Notes under the pieces: model-generated
The model's input: only the letters and a program-made list of their open reading frames with translations
Databases searched by the model: none
Told to the model about the DNA's origin: nothing
Made by a program: the position numbers and the translations under genes
Shown: piece after piece, positions 1 to 10,956 of the stretch
Layout of the letters: the number at the start of each line of letters is the position of its first letter
Position numbering within the stretch: position 1 is the stretch's first letter
Source: Acinetobacter sp. MB5
GTDB taxonomy: Bacteria; Pseudomonadota; Gammaproteobacteria; Pseudomonadales; Moraxellaceae
Reading direction: 5' to 3'
Assembly (NCBI RefSeq): GCF_003261585.1
Contig: NZ_POVU01000008.1
Span: 62,001-126,000, forward strand
DNA: 64,000 nt

Positions 1-552
1 AAACAGTATCAGCAGCAACTGATTTATGCCTATCGGGCAGAGATGCTGGCAGCGCAACTGGGTCTGTCAGCGCAAGATTTGCATTTTGAAAAAACAGAAC
101 ACGGTAAACCTTTTTTAGGCAATTATCCTGAACTGGCATTTAACCATAGTCATGGTCGTGAGCATTATGCACTGGCACTGAGTCTGTATGTGCAGGATGT
201 TGGTATTGATATTGAATCTTTGCAGCGTAAAGTGCGTTTTCAGGCACTGGCTGAACATGCATTTCACCCTGAAGAATATCAGCACTGGCAAGCCACAGGG
301 CAAAGTCCTGAATACTGGTTTCAGGTCTGGACAGCCAAAGAAGCGATTCTCAAAGCTTGTGGTTTAGGAATCCGTTTGAGTCTCAATACGCTCAATACCC
401 AAGCAGTGGCAGGGCAGCAGCAGGGCTTTTGTCAGCATCCTGAATTAGGGGAATTTCGTTATCAGCATATGGTCTGGAATGATGCGCTGTGTACGGTGGC
501 ATGGCGAGATGTAGAAGGTGTGACACCTGAAATTCTGTATATCAAGCCATAA
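1..552 (+). CDS. 4'-phosphopantetheinyl transferase, 5'-truncated
   Basis: This Sfp/AcpT-type enzyme would transfer 4'-phosphopantetheine from CoA to a conserved serine of a carrier protein. The frame is open from base 1, so the true start lies upstream; the first in-frame ATG at 43 is internal. Counting from base 1, the Mg-binding GIDIE motif is at about residues 68-72 and the WTAKEA motif at about 110-115; together these are the family signature. The visible part has 183 residues against a usual 220-240, so perhaps 40-60 residues are missing. The carrier protein served cannot be told from the window. Confidence 0.85.
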   Translation, partial: KQYQQQLIYAYRAEMLAAQLGLSAQDLHFEKTEHGKPFLGNYPELAFNHSHGREHYALALSLYVQDVGIDIESLQRKVRFQALAEHAFHPEEYQHWQATGQSPEYWFQVWTAKEAILKACGLGIRLSLNTLNTQAVAGQQQGFCQHPELGEFRYQHMVWNDALCTVAWRDVEGVTPEILYIKP

Positions 553-555
553 AAA

Positions 556-580
556 AACAGCATCCGAGGATGCTGTTTTG
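556..580. terminator. Intrinsic terminator between converging PPTase and secF
   Basis: Arms AACAGCATCC and GGATGCTGTT form a near-perfect stem. It has an A-run on the left and TTTTG on the right, so it could serve both the rightward PPTase gene and leftward secF. Confidence 0.7.
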
Positions 581-608
581 ATGTCTAACCTAAGCTAAAT
601 ATGATGCA

Positions 609-1574
609 TTATTTATGGTCATCTTCAAATTCAGGTTTCACTTGCACAATAAAGTCCTGACGGTTTAAACCACGCCATAATGCAAATGCGGTTGCAATAT
701 AAATCGAAGAATATGTCCCTGCAAACACCCCGATAATCATTGCAACAGAGAACCAGCGTAAACCTTCACCACCCATAATGAGCATGGCAACTACAACCAG
801 TAACAAGGTTGCAGAAGTATGTATGGTACGACGTAAGGTTTCAGTCAGTGCAATATCCACCACTTCACGCGGCGATGCACCACGAATCTTACGGAAGTTT
901 TCACGGATACGGTCAGACACCACGATGTTATCGTTGAGCGAGAAACCAATCACCGCCAGTACTGCCGCTAAGGTGGTCAGGTCAAATGTCCACTGCATGA
1001 GTGCAAAGATCCCTAAAATCACCAAGATATCGTGAAATAGAGACAGGATTGCACCGACAGCCAATTTGAGTTCAAAGCGAATAGTGACATAAATCAGCAT
1101 TAGCACCAATGCCAGTGCCACCGCACCCGCAGAGCGGACATAAAGCTCATTACCCACCTGACCGCCAACAGAATCCACTTTATGCAGGGTCGCGGTGTTG
1201 TTCGGAACCTGAACAGCTTTTGACAAAGTGTTGGTCAGGTCATCGACTTTGAGTTTTTGCACAGGCATACGAATCAACAGATCCGTATTGCTGCCTAGTG
1301 TTTGTACCACTGCATGTTGAAAGCCTGCCGACTCAAGGGATTGAACCACTTGATCCTGATTAACTGCTTTTTGATACGTCACTTCCGCAGCAATACCACC
1401 TGTGAAGTCTAAGCCTAAGTTCAGACCACGATAGGCAATAAAGAAGATGCTGGCAATGGTAATTAAAATTGACGCGAAGGCAGCAGGCTTGCTGATCTTC
1501 ATAAAGCCAATAATACGTTCATTGTCAGGGCGACCGTATTGTTTTGATTTAGGTTGAGTCACATTGGTCATCAT
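609..1574 (-). CDS. secF: Protein translocase subunit SecF
   Basis: SecF is an inner-membrane partner of SecD. The SecDF complex uses the proton motive force to pull exported proteins through SecYEG. The 321 residues show one N-terminal membrane segment (about 32-50), the conserved LNLGLDFTGG motif just after it, a short periplasmic domain, and five C-terminal membrane segments. This is the usual size and layout. It is the last gene of tgt-yajC-secD-secF, 8 bases after secD, so it is almost certainly cotranslated with it. Two adjacent Met codons (1574 and 1571) are both possible starts. Confidence 0.97.
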   Translation of the reverse strand: MMTNVTQPKSKQYGRPDNERIIGFMKISKPAAFASILITIASIFFIAYRGLNLGLDFTGGIAAEVTYQKAVNQDQVVQSLESAGFQHAVVQTLGSNTDLLIRMPVQKLKVDDLTNTLSKAVQVPNNTATLHKVDSVGGQVGNELYVRSAGAVALALVLMLIYVTIRFELKLAVGAILSLFHDILVILGIFALMQWTFDLTTLAAVLAVIGFSLNDNIVVSDRIRENFRKIRGASPREVVDIALTETLRRTIHTSATLLLVVVAMLIMGGEGLRWFSVAMIIGVFAGTYSSIYIATAFALWRGLNRQDFIVQVKPEFEDDHK

Positions 1575-1582
1575 CGATCTCC

Positions 1583-3484
1583 TTAAATGCTCAACTTTTT
1601 CAAGTTACGGCTTTTGCCATAAATCAACTGAACAATCGCACGTGTCACGGTAATTGAGGTAAACAACGAGCAGACAATACCGATCATATGCGTGACTGCA
1701 AAGCTTTTAATTGGGCCTGAACCGATGGCGAACAAAATGAATGCCACAATAAACGTGGTCAAGTTCGAGTCAAAAATGGTGTTATAGGCACGCTCATAAC
1801 CTGCCACAATGGCTTGTTTAGGCGAAGCTCCCCATTTCATCTCTTCGCGAATCCGCTCACAGATCAGGACGTTGGCATCCACCGCCATACCAATGGTGAT
1901 GATGATACCTGCAATACCTGGAAGTGATAGCGATGCGCCCAGCCAAGACATAACGGTTAAAATCATGGCAATGTTGAAGACCAAGGCAAAGTTGGCAATC
2001 AGACCGAAGACACGGAAGAACACCACCATCCAGATGGCTACCAAAATAAAGCCCACTTCAGTCGACAAAATACCTTTATCAATATTTTCTTGACCAAGGC
2101 TTGGGCCAACCACACGTTCTTCAACAAAGTACATTGGCGCAGCCAACGCACCTGCACGCAGCATCAAGGCAAGCTCAGAGGCTTCTTGAGGAGAGCTTAA
2201 ACCTGTAATACGGAATTGTGAACCCAACACTTGCTGAATGGTTGCCGCATTAATCACGACAGATTCAGTGTAAGGGGTACGAACTTCAGTTTGAGCGCCT
2301 GTTTTCGGATCTTTGACGTAAGTGATTTTTTGTTTATTTTCAATAAACAATACCGCCATACGTTTACCCACAGCACTGCGGGTTGCATCCGCCATCAGTT
2401 TACCACCTGCACTGTCGAGGGTAATGTTGACCTCGGCACCACCAGTATCTTGGCTTAAACCTGAAGATGCGTTTTGTACACGCTCACCTGTTAAGATACG
2501 AGCACGGTCAAGCAATAATTGACGACCACTGTCTAATGACTGGTAAGCAAATAGCTCTGTACCAGCAGGCAATGGCTGACCATTATATTTACCTGTATAT
2601 GGGTCAATATATTGATCATTTTGGTCAGAGACCAAACGGAATTCCAAGTTAGCAGTACGACCCAAAACACGTTTTGCTTCGGCAGTATCTTGAACACCCG
2701 GTAATTCAACCACAATACGGTTGCTACCTTCGCTTTGTACCACCGCTTCTGCCACACCTAACTCATTGATACGATTACGCAATGTAGTTAAGTTCTGGTT
2801 CATCGCATAAGACTGGATTTCTTGCTTTTTCGCATCGCTATAGGTCAGGCTCAGTGTTGGGCCTGTATCTGTTGCAAGTGCTTGCAAGGTGTAGTCATTG
2901 CTATTACGACGTAAGAAACTGGTTGCTGCATCACGGTCATCATTGTTGGCAAACTGAATAGTAATCGTGTTGTTGTTTACCGCAAGATTATTGAAGTTCA
3001 GTTTGTTGTCACGCAATTGACGACGCAAGTCAGTGGCTGTGGTTTCCATACGTTGCGATAGTGCTTTGTCCATATCCACTTCAAGTAAGAAGTGAACACC
3101 ACCACGTAAGTCCAGACCGAGTTTCATTGGCTTGGCGCCAATTTTTTGTAACCATTCTGGTGTGGTTGGTGCGAGGTTCAAGGCAACAACGTATTCATCA
3201 CCCAGTCCACGACGTAAAGCATCTTTTGCTTTTAGCTGGGCATCTGAATTAGAGACACGAAGCAACGCAGCATTATTGGTAAAGCTGTTGTCATGACTGG
3301 CAATATGTTGGCTTTGTAAAATTTGCTCTGCTTTTTGCAAGATCGACTGATCGATTTTTGTACCAGCCTTTGCCCCTGAAATCTGAACCGCTGGTTCATC
3401 TGGGTATAAGCTTGGCAGTGCGTATAATGTACTGATAATCAAAACCACGATTATCAGCAAATATTTCCATGCAGGGTAACGCAT
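1583..3484 (-). CDS. secD: Protein translocase subunit SecD
   Basis: SecD is the large subunit of the SecDF export motor. It has 633 residues, with an N-terminal membrane anchor (about 8-25), a large periplasmic P1 region starting with the GLDLRGGVHFLLEV motif near residue 125, and a C-terminal RND-like bundle of membrane helices that carries AVDANVLICERIREE. The order and length match gamma-proteobacterial SecD. It lies 54 bases after yajC and 8 bases before secF. The start MRYPAWKYLL is followed at once by the expected anchor. Confidence 0.97.
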   Translation of the reverse strand: MRYPAWKYLLIIVVLIISTLYALPSLYPDEPAVQISGAKAGTKIDQSILQKAEQILQSQHIASHDNSFTNNAALLRVSNSDAQLKAKDALRRGLGDEYVVALNLAPTTPEWLQKIGAKPMKLGLDLRGGVHFLLEVDMDKALSQRMETTATDLRRQLRDNKLNFNNLAVNNNTITIQFANNDDRDAATSFLRRNSNDYTLQALATDTGPTLSLTYSDAKKQEIQSYAMNQNLTTLRNRINELGVAEAVVQSEGSNRIVVELPGVQDTAEAKRVLGRTANLEFRLVSDQNDQYIDPYTGKYNGQPLPAGTELFAYQSLDSGRQLLLDRARILTGERVQNASSGLSQDTGGAEVNITLDSAGGKLMADATRSAVGKRMAVLFIENKQKITYVKDPKTGAQTEVRTPYTESVVINAATIQQVLGSQFRITGLSSPQEASELALMLRAGALAAPMYFVEERVVGPSLGQENIDKGILSTEVGFILVAIWMVVFFRVFGLIANFALVFNIAMILTVMSWLGASLSLPGIAGIIITIGMAVDANVLICERIREEMKWGASPKQAIVAGYERAYNTIFDSNLTTFIVAFILFAIGSGPIKSFAVTHMIGIVCSLFTSITVTRAIVQLIYGKSRNLKKLSI

Positions 3485-3538
3485 TTGCTATCTTCTTAAA
3501 ATGAGAAAGCCGTGCGATTGCACGACTTAAGGAGGAAA

Positions 3539-3868
3539 TTAAAGACTATTTAGAGTGCCTTCTGGTAATACCGAAACGACACTTGAACGTTGAATTTTAA
3601 CTTCATTACCGCGGCTAAGTTCGATCACAGCGTAATCGCCTTCGATTTTCAGGATACGACCCATCAAACCGCCAGCAAATACAACTTCGCTACCCACACC
3701 AAGGCTTTCAATCAGGCTACGATGCTCTTTGGCACGTTTAGATTGAGGACGCCAGATCAAGAAGTAGAAAATCGCAATAAATACGACAATCATACCGACA
3801 TTGGCAATCATACTTGGTTGTTGTGCAGCGCCTTCTGCGGCATAAGCTGTAGAAATAAACAGGCTCAT
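3539..3868 (-). CDS. yajC: Sec translocase accessory protein YajC
   Basis: YajC is a small single-pass inner-membrane protein that copurifies with SecDF-YidC. It has 109 residues: a short Ala-rich N-terminus, one membrane helix (about 20-41) ending in the conserved FLIWRPQSKRAKEH basic stretch, then a small cytoplasmic beta-rich domain (GSEVVFAGGLMGRI). It lies between tgt and secD on the same strand, the standard position. Its role is supportive and it is dispensable in E. coli. Confidence 0.95.
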   Translation of the reverse strand: MSLFISTAYAAEGAAQQPSMIANVGMIVVFIAIFYFLIWRPQSKRAKEHRSLIESLGVGSEVVFAGGLMGRILKIEGDYAVIELSRGNEVKIQRSSVVSVLPEGTLNSL

Positions 3869-3954
3869 TTGTGTTTCCTAATAAATAACAATGAAATTTA
3901 CTGACTTAATTGAGCAATTTACCTTGTCTTGCCCGCTAGCGCAAATATTGCGAA

Positions 3955-5097
<1,143 letters not shown>

Positions 5098-5376
5098 TCA
5101 AGGCGAAAAAACAGTTCGCTGATTGTTCAAGCTAAAAGAGCGCTATTCTCTCCGATTCTTTATGTAAACACCAGTTTTGTGATGTATGGATCTGTTAATT
5201 TTACAAAGAAAATATGAAAAAAATGCGTCAACTGGTAAATAAAAGTTTTAAATACAATGATATCTTTTTGTAATTTTTTGTTGCTTTTATTGAATGAAAA
5301 ATGGTTTAAATTTTACACAAAAAAGGAGTACTGTTACCTAATTCTGACATGTCAATCATGGAAATAAGGTAATCAC

Positions 5377-6321
5377 ATGAATGAGCTTTTGCAAGAACTC
5401 AAAGAGTATGAGTTCTATAAAACATTGGTGGAAACCACCAAGGCAATTCCGTGGAAGATTGACTGGGACACCAAACAATTCAGTTATATCGGGCCGCAAA
5501 TTGAGGAGCTATTAGGATGGACGCCTGAGAGTTGGGAAACTGCACAGGACTGGATTGACCGTATGCATCCAGAAGACCGTGAACATACCGTGAATATGTG
5601 TATTACCTTGTCAGATGAAGGAACCGATCACGAAGCGGATTATCGTGCTCTGAATAAAGACGGCAGCTATGTCTGGATTCGGGACGTTGTACATGTATTA
5701 CGTGAGAATGATAAAACCACCGCACTGATTGGTTTTATGTTTGATATTTCAGAACGCAAACGCTTGGAAATCGAACTTGAGAAGTTGAATAAGCGTAATG
5801 AAGAGTTGTTATTGCAAGACCCACTCACCCAAGTGGCAAACCGTAAAGCGCTTAAAGAACGTTTGGAACAGGAATTTAAACGGGCACAGCGCAATGACCG
5901 TCCACTGTCGATTTTGTTTATCGATATTGATCACTTTAAAAAGTACAACGATAAGTATGGGCACTTGCAAGGTGATAACTGTCTGATTGCCGTTGCTGAC
6001 TTATTAAAGTCAATGTTTAGCCGAGCATATGATTTTGTGGCACGTTTTGGTGGTGAAGAGTTTGTGGTGATCTTGCCTGAAACCCGCCAGCAGGATGCGG
6101 TGCTTTTGGCAGAACGTTTCCGACAAGCAGTGAATCAGCTTGAAGTGCCTGTGGCAGAGCAGGAATTAGTCCCTGAAATTACCGTGAGTATTGGTGTGAA
6201 CACGCATGGACAGGAGCAGTTCTATCCAAGTATCGAAAGCTTTGTCCATTCAGCCGATGAACTGCTGTATCTTGCTAAAGATCAGGGACGCAATCAGGTT
6301 CGATACCATCCACTTTCTTAA
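5377..6321 (+). CDS. PAS-GGDEF diguanylate cyclase
   Basis: This protein is predicted to make cyclic di-GMP from two GTP. Of 314 residues, about 24-126 form a PAS_3-type sensor domain ending in the DISERK motif. A short coiled linker (about 127-146) follows, then a GGDEF domain. The active-site signature is GGEEF at 225-229, an accepted active variant. An RxxD inhibitory site (RAYD, 216-219) stands exactly five residues before it, so product feedback is likely. No membrane segment is seen, so the protein is cytosolic. AAGG lies upstream of the ATG. The gene is transcribed alone, opposite to its neighbours. Confidence 0.92.
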   Translation: MNELLQELKEYEFYKTLVETTKAIPWKIDWDTKQFSYIGPQIEELLGWTPESWETAQDWIDRMHPEDREHTVNMCITLSDEGTDHEADYRALNKDGSYVWIRDVVHVLRENDKTTALIGFMFDISERKRLEIELEKLNKRNEELLLQDPLTQVANRKALKERLEQEFKRAQRNDRPLSILFIDIDHFKKYNDKYGHLQGDNCLIAVADLLKSMFSRAYDFVARFGGEEFVVILPETRQQDAVLLAERFRQAVNQLEVPVAEQELVPEITVSIGVNTHGQEQFYPSIESFVHSADELLYLAKDQGRNQVRYHPLS

Positions 6322-6340
6322 TCGGGCTGGATGGTATCTT
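6302..6340 (+). terminator. Possible terminator overlapping the end of the GGDEF gene
   Basis: An 11-bp perfect inverted repeat (6302-6312 with 6328-6338) has a 15-base loop that includes the stop codon. Only a short TTT follows, so termination strength is uncertain. Confidence 0.4.
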
Positions 6341-6373
6341 TGACCGCTAAATTATTGTTGTGACCATATAGCT

Positions 6374-6943
6374 TTAGAAATTTGGACGATAACTATAGTT
6401 TTGCTGCGTAATTGGATCACGAAATGGACGAATCGACTTTTTCGACAGGGTGATGGTATTAATCATATTGTTGGGAAACACTTCGATCTGGTTGTTGAAA
6501 GCTTCGACATTGCGGTTAAAGATCGTAATGGCTGCACTGACATTTTCATTTTGTTCATGGATTTCCTGCATCATCTGACTATACAGGCTATCGGCTTTCA
6601 GTTCAGGATAATTCTCCACCACAATATTTAAATTGCGCATCAATTCTTGGTTCAGCTGCTCAACACGTTGTAATTGAGAGGTATCTGCATCGGTCAAATT
6701 CAGGTGCATGATTTGCTGACGTAACTCTGTCACTTTCTCTAAAGTGCTTTTTTCAAACTGGGTGTATTGCGCCAAGGTTTTTTCAAGATGATCGAGGGTT
6801 TTGACTTTTTGTAATTCAAAGTTCGCCACTTCTGACCATGCACGGCGGGTTGCATTGAAATAACGCACAATATTATTTCGAATCATGATCCCCCAAAGAA
6901 TCAGAATCATGAAGAAACCAAAAAATAGAATAAAACCGAGCAT
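6374..6943 (-). CDS. LemA family protein
   Basis: The 189 residues begin with a membrane helix (about 1-20, LGFILFFGFFMILILWGIMI). The rest is predicted to be all-helical, with a basic, Asn-rich region after the helix (NNIVRYFNATRRAW) and long amphipathic helices, as in LemA proteins, which have a short or absent cytoplasmic head and an extracytoplasmic helical body. The biochemical function of the family is not established. It follows the DUF3137-like gene by 18 bases and probably shares its mRNA. The ending (SYRPNF) is typical of the family. Confidence 0.85.
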   Translation of the reverse strand: MLGFILFFGFFMILILWGIMIRNNIVRYFNATRRAWSEVANFELQKVKTLDHLEKTLAQYTQFEKSTLEKVTELRQQIMHLNLTDADTSQLQRVEQLNQELMRNLNIVVENYPELKADSLYSQMMQEIHEQNENVSAAITIFNRNVEAFNNQIEVFPNNMINTITLSKKSIRPFRDPITQQNYSYRPNF

Positions 6944-6961
6944 TTCTAATGTCCTATAAAA

Positions 6962-7987
6962 TTACGCTAATAGTTTGAGCATCTGTTCTTTGAATAATGT
7001 GTATTCCAGCATGCCCAATGTTCTTAAATGTCCACGTAGATGAGAAATTTCTTGAATATCGGTTTGTTTGCTTTGTAGCCGAAATAAATCTTGCTGACCT
7101 AAATAACATACAATATTTTCACGGGGATGAAAGATTAAATCACCTGTAAATTTCTCAAAAAAATCATGTAGTTTTAAAGTGAAACTAGGCGTAACGTGTT
7201 TAACAATTTCATGGGCGTCACAGCCATAAATATCAATTTTTCGATTGGTTTGAATATCACTAGTTTCCCACTTTTGAACATAAGGCGGGAAAAAGTCATT
7301 GCCCGTGTTGCTGATCGCCAAGCCTGTTGCAACCGCATCGAAAATAAATGCACCCCATAAACGTTTTTTGATCTTACGAATGACACTGCGTTGACCTTGC
7401 TGGTTGGTGGTTGCAATTTCAATGACGTAATCGTATTGATAGATGATGACGGGATATTTTTTTTCTTCATTCTGCCAGATGGTCGATGCAAAATAATCGA
7501 CCCGATTTTCTTCAGTGCCTTTGGAAAATAAAGGAAAAAGTGCTTTAAGTTGAGCCATGACTGAAAATGTGCGACTTGGATCGGGAAAGCTTTGTGGGAG
7601 TTGCTGGAAATTCAGATCATAACGTAGGGTCAACATCCGTTCTCGGAGAAATTGAATCACTTCATCAATCGGATCTTGGCTTTCATAAATGAGATAGGCC
7701 CAAAAACCGATGGCAGCACTGATCATGAGCGTAAAGAAAAATGGAAAATACTGATGTAGCAAACCACCAAGGACTAAAGTCACAACACCGATGATGATTA
7801 AAAACTTGGGCAGAACATTATAAAAGTGTAAATCACGGTCTTCCCCCCACGGATGCAACGCATCAAGCAAATCATCGGGTGTTTCTGCTTTTTGACCGAT
7901 GTCCCACAGCCGAGCAACATTACGCATGACCTGCTGATTCTTCCTGCGCTGAATGTGTAAGATTTGCTGTAGGGTATCTGTCGGCAT
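6962..7987 (-). CDS. DUF3137-like membrane protein
   Basis: This 341-residue protein has a charged N-terminal cytoplasmic part and a hydrophobic hairpin of two membrane helices at about residues 62-105 (FLIIIGVVTLVLGG and FFFTLMISAAIGFWAYLIY). A large soluble domain follows, containing DYVIEIATTNQQGQ and the conserved-looking FEKFTGDLIFHP. This layout, next to lemA, is the pattern of DUF3137 proteins, whose function is unknown. The assignment rests on architecture and neighbourhood rather than on a catalytic motif. It is first in a two-gene operon with lemA. Confidence 0.65.
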   Translation of the reverse strand: MPTDTLQQILHIQRRKNQQVMRNVARLWDIGQKAETPDDLLDALHPWGEDRDLHFYNVLPKFLIIIGVVTLVLGGLLHQYFPFFFTLMISAAIGFWAYLIYESQDPIDEVIQFLRERMLTLRYDLNFQQLPQSFPDPSRTFSVMAQLKALFPLFSKGTEENRVDYFASTIWQNEEKKYPVIIYQYDYVIEIATTNQQGQRSVIRKIKKRLWGAFIFDAVATGLAISNTGNDFFPPYVQKWETSDIQTNRKIDIYGCDAHEIVKHVTPSFTLKLHDFFEKFTGDLIFHPRENIVCYLGQQDLFRLQSKQTDIQEISHLRGHLRTLGMLEYTLFKEQMLKLLA

Positions 7988-8047
7988 TGTGGTTAAGCTC
8001 TAATCCAGTTTGACTATTTTAACCACTCTTTATATTTTTGTAATCTA

Positions 8048-8074
8048 TAAAAAAAGGCTACGCGAGGTAGCCTT
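8048..8074 (-). terminator. Intrinsic terminator of queA
   Basis: AAGGCTAC and GTAGCCTT form a stem with a short loop. On the minus strand a run of seven T follows. Confidence 0.8.
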
Positions 8075-8088
8075 CCGATTTTTATTTT

Positions 8089-9126
8089 TTATGCTCGGTC
8101 AATCAGCATGGCATCGCCATAACTGAAGAAACGGTACTGCTGTTTTACCGCATGATTGTAGGCATTTAAAATATTGTCGCGGTTTGATAAAGCCGAAACC
8201 AGCATCAACAAGGTCGATTCAGGTAAATGGAAATTGGTAATTAAACGATCCACGACACAAAATTTATAACCTGGGTAAATAAAGATTTGCGTATCACCTG
8301 TCCATGCACCAATTTTTCCACCATTGGCTTGTGCTGCACTTTCCAGCGCACGAGTCGCTGTTGTCCCTACCGCGATAACTTTATTGCCACGCGCCTGTGT
8401 TTCACGAATCAGATCAACCGTATGCTGCGGAACATCACACCATTCACTGTGCATGATGTGGTTTTCAATATCATCGGTACGCACAGGTAAGAAGGTGCCT
8501 GCACCCACATGCAAGGTCACAAAGCTTTTTTGGATGCCTTTTTTCTCAAGCTCAGCCAAAAGCTGTTGGTCAAAGTGCAGGCTTGCCGTTGGTGCAGCCA
8601 CGCTCGCCAGTTTTTCAGGGTCATGAAATACAGTTTGATAGCGTTCGGTGTCAATCGCTTCAGCTTCACGGTTAAAGTACGGCGGAATTGGAAGCTGACC
8701 ATAACGATCAAGTACCGTTAGGATTGGCTGAGAAAATTCCACAATAAATAAATTCTCGTGACGTCCTTGAACAGTCACTTTGACTTCATCCGCCCCAATA
8801 AACAGTTCAGCGCCTGCTTTGGGTGAGTTGCTGGCTTTAATATGGCAGTGGGCAATAAATTGATCCTGCATACGTTCAACTAGAACTTCAACCGCACCGC
8901 CTGTGGCACGTTTGCCTTTTAAGCGAGCTTTCATCACTTTGGTGTCATTTAAAATCATTAAATCGCCTGGATTGAACAATTCTAAAATATCGGTAAACAA
9001 ATGATCTTGATATTGTCCATCGGCATTTAAATGCAATAAGCGTGATGAGCTACGTGATTGAAGGGGATAGCGTGCGATCAAATGATCTGGAAGTTCAAAG
9101 TTAAAGTCAGAGAGTTGCATAGCCAA
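8089..9126 (-). CDS. queA: S-adenosylmethionine:tRNA ribosyltransferase-isomerase
   Basis: QueA moves the ribosyl part of S-adenosylmethionine to preQ1-tRNA, giving epoxyqueuosine. It has 345 residues, the normal length. Motifs include an N-terminal [14 protein letters not shown], then [28 protein letters not shown], and [28 protein letters not shown], all family hallmarks. It works two steps before queuosine, just after tgt. Here it has its own terminator and is not cotranscribed with tgt. Confidence 0.97.
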   Translation of the reverse strand: MAMQLSDFNFELPDHLIARYPLQSRSSSRLLHLNADGQYQDHLFTDILELFNPGDLMILNDTKVMKARLKGKRATGGAVEVLVERMQDQFIAHCHIKASNSPKAGAELFIGADEVKVTVQGRHENLFIVEFSQPILTVLDRYGQLPIPPYFNREAEAIDTERYQTVFHDPEKLASVAAPTASLHFDQQLLAELEKKGIQKSFVTLHVGAGTFLPVRTDDIENHIMHSEWCDVPQHTVDLIRETQARGNKVIAVGTTATRALESAAQANGGKIGAWTGDTQIFIYPGYKFCVVDRLITNFHLPESTLLMLVSALSNRDNILNAYNHAVKQQYRFFSYGDAMLIDRA

Positions 9127-9246
9127 AATCTGAAAAAAAGATTGGGCGTAGTATAAACTTTTTTCCTTTTTTGGTCGATTTTGTTGAAAAAAACATCAAA
9201 ATATCAACTCTTTGCTGTAAAAGTGAGCGATAGTGTTAAAAGGGCG

Positions 9247-9274
9247 TTGACACATTTTAAAAATACGATAATAT
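9247..9274 (+). promoter_or_regulatory. Sigma-70 promoter of tRNA-Leu
   Basis: A consensus -35 TTGACA (9247-9252) is followed after 16 bases by TAATAT (9269-9274). Transcription would begin about 20 bases before the mature tRNA. Confidence 0.75.
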
Positions 9275-9301
9275 ACACAGCACAAACCAGCCATACTTAA
9301 T

Positions 9302-9388
9302 CCCGAGGTGGTGAAATTGGTAGACGCGGTGGATTCAAAATCCACTGTTCGAGAGAACGTGTCGGTTCGAGTCCGACCCTCGGGACCA
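9302..9388 (+). tRNA. tRNA-Leu (anticodon CAA)
   Basis: The acceptor arms CCCGAGG (9302-9308) and CCTCGGG (9378-9384) pair fully, followed by discriminator A and an encoded CCA. The anticodon stem GTGGA/TCCAC encloses loop TTCAAAA, giving CAA, which reads UUG. The long variable arm is typical of class II tRNA-Leu. The T arm GTCGG-TTCGAGT-CCGAC is perfect. The gene stands alone with its own promoter and terminator. Confidence 0.97.
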
Positions 9389-9410
9389 TAAATCTGGTAC
9401 CAAGATTTTA

Positions 9411-9440
9411 AAAAACCGAAGCCAAATGCTTCGGTTTTTT
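9411..9440 (+). terminator. Intrinsic terminator after tRNA-Leu
   Basis: ACCGAAGC and GCTTCGGT pair around a 5-base loop and are followed by TTTTTT. Confidence 0.88.
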
Positions 9441-9637
9441 ATTGCCTGTAAAAAGTTAATTGACCTTATTGTTAATCTAAAAATATTAAACTATTCATTA
9501 TGTTACTATAATTTTAGCCTTTGGTGATCATGGCAAGTTTGAGTCTGTGGTGATGACTATCTAACAGTCAGTATTGCTGGAACTTCCGACCTTTGCTCAA
9601 CTAAAATGAGCCATGTTGTAGGGTGCTGAGGTTTGGA

Positions 9638-10933
9638 TCATTCAATTTTCAGTAATTCATTCCAGCTAAAATAATTCTGACTTAATTGACTGCGTGACAT
9701 TTTCCAAGTGCGGTTAGGTAGCATGCTTGCGCCCAAGGCAAGTTTGGTCTTCCCAAATTTATGCTGAATTTTATCGAGGGAATTCATTAAATCATCACTG
9801 GCATTGCAATCGTGTAGATCTGTGAAGATGTCATGGGTATGTGTGTGTTTTGGCTCTAGGCATGTCAGGATCACCCCGCATTTCTTGAATGTAACATCTT
9901 GAGCATATAGTTCATTTACCATATTGGTTGCAATCTTGGAAAGGATCAGAAGATTGTCTGTTGGTTCAGGCAAGGTATATGAGCGTGTCTGATTGTAGAA
10001 AGGTTTGGATGGATCAAATGGGCTGGATTGCGCAAATCCGAGCAAACATCCACACAGGAGTTTTTCAGATCTTAAGCGACTGACCGCATCTTGCACATAT
10101 AAGCTCATGGCTTCTTTTAAATCTTCGAGTTCGGTGATGCGGTGTCCAAAAGATCTGCTGGCAATAATCTGCTGTCTGGCTTTGGGAGCATTTTCGAGTT
10201 GCATGCAGGAAATGCCTTGCAGTTCCATGCTTGTGCGTTGCATAACAACTGAAAATTGCTTGCGTAACATTTCAGGTGAGGCCATGCTGAAATCCATGAC
10301 GGAATGAATCCCCAAACTGGCAAGTTTCTTGGCATGCTTTCGTCCAATCCCCCAGACTTCGCCTGCATCAATTGTTTGATAAAGTCCCTCAATTGAACAG
10401 GGATCCATATCGACTAAATTGCACACCCCATTGAAATATTTATTTTTCTTGGCGATATGGTTGGCAAGCTTCGCTTCGGTTTTACTTCTGCCTACACCAA
10501 TACATGCAGGTAAACCCAGCCAGCGAAACACCCGTTTTAAAATGCTGTGGGCATGGTCAGTGAGATTGATATGTTCTGCATAAGCACTCAGATCCAGAAA
10601 GCATTCATCAATTGAATAAACTTCTTGCTCTTGAGGGGTGACGAAGTCCGCAAGTAGCTGCATAAATCGTCTAGACATTTCTGCATAAAGTGCATAGTTG
10701 CTCGATAAAACATGGACTTGATGTTTTTCTACGATGTCCTTGATTTGGAAAAAAGGCACGGCCATTTTTATGCCGAGATCTTTCGCTTCTTGAGAACGTG
10801 CAACAGCACAGCCGTCATTGTTGGAAAGTACAATCACGGGCTTATTGTTGAGGCTGGGATTGAAGACTCTTTCACAACTCACATAGCAGTTGTTGATGTC
10901 TACCAGTGCAAAGATTTTATTGTGGTGCTGCAT
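9638..10933 (-). CDS. umuC: Error-prone DNA polymerase V catalytic subunit UmuC
   Basis: UmuC is a Y-family polymerase for translesion synthesis and acts with processed UmuD' and RecA. It has 431 residues, close to the E. coli length. The palm carries the metal ligands Asp12 (VDINNCYVSCE) and Asp109-Glu110 (SIDECFLDLS). Further on are the helix-hairpin-helix region (VWGIGRKHAKKLASLGI) and the little-finger domain (RQQIIASRSFGHRI). It follows umuD by 23 bases in one operon, so it should be damage-induced with it. Confidence 0.95.
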   Translation of the reverse strand: MQHHNKIFALVDINNCYVSCERVFNPSLNNKPVIVLSNNDGCAVARSQEAKDLGIKMAVPFFQIKDIVEKHQVHVLSSNYALYAEMSRRFMQLLADFVTPQEQEVYSIDECFLDLSAYAEHINLTDHAHSILKRVFRWLGLPACIGVGRSKTEAKLANHIAKKNKYFNGVCNLVDMDPCSIEGLYQTIDAGEVWGIGRKHAKKLASLGIHSVMDFSMASPEMLRKQFSVVMQRTSMELQGISCMQLENAPKARQQIIASRSFGHRITELEDLKEAMSLYVQDAVSRLRSEKLLCGCLLGFAQSSPFDPSKPFYNQTRSYTLPEPTDNLLILSKIATNMVNELYAQDVTFKKCGVILTCLEPKHTHTHDIFTDLHDCNASDDLMNSLDKIQHKFGKTKLALGASMLPNRTWKMSRSQLSQNYFSWNELLKIE

Positions 10934-10956
10934 GTCGTTCAGTCATCGCAGTGGGT

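Noticed and set aside
9302..9388. tRNA-Leu as attachment site of an integrated element
   Set aside because: I found no second copy of its 3' end and no integrase gene in the window.
10005..10307. Rightward 100-codon frame opposite umuC
   Set aside because: It is a shadow of umuC without a ribosome site or recognisable motif.
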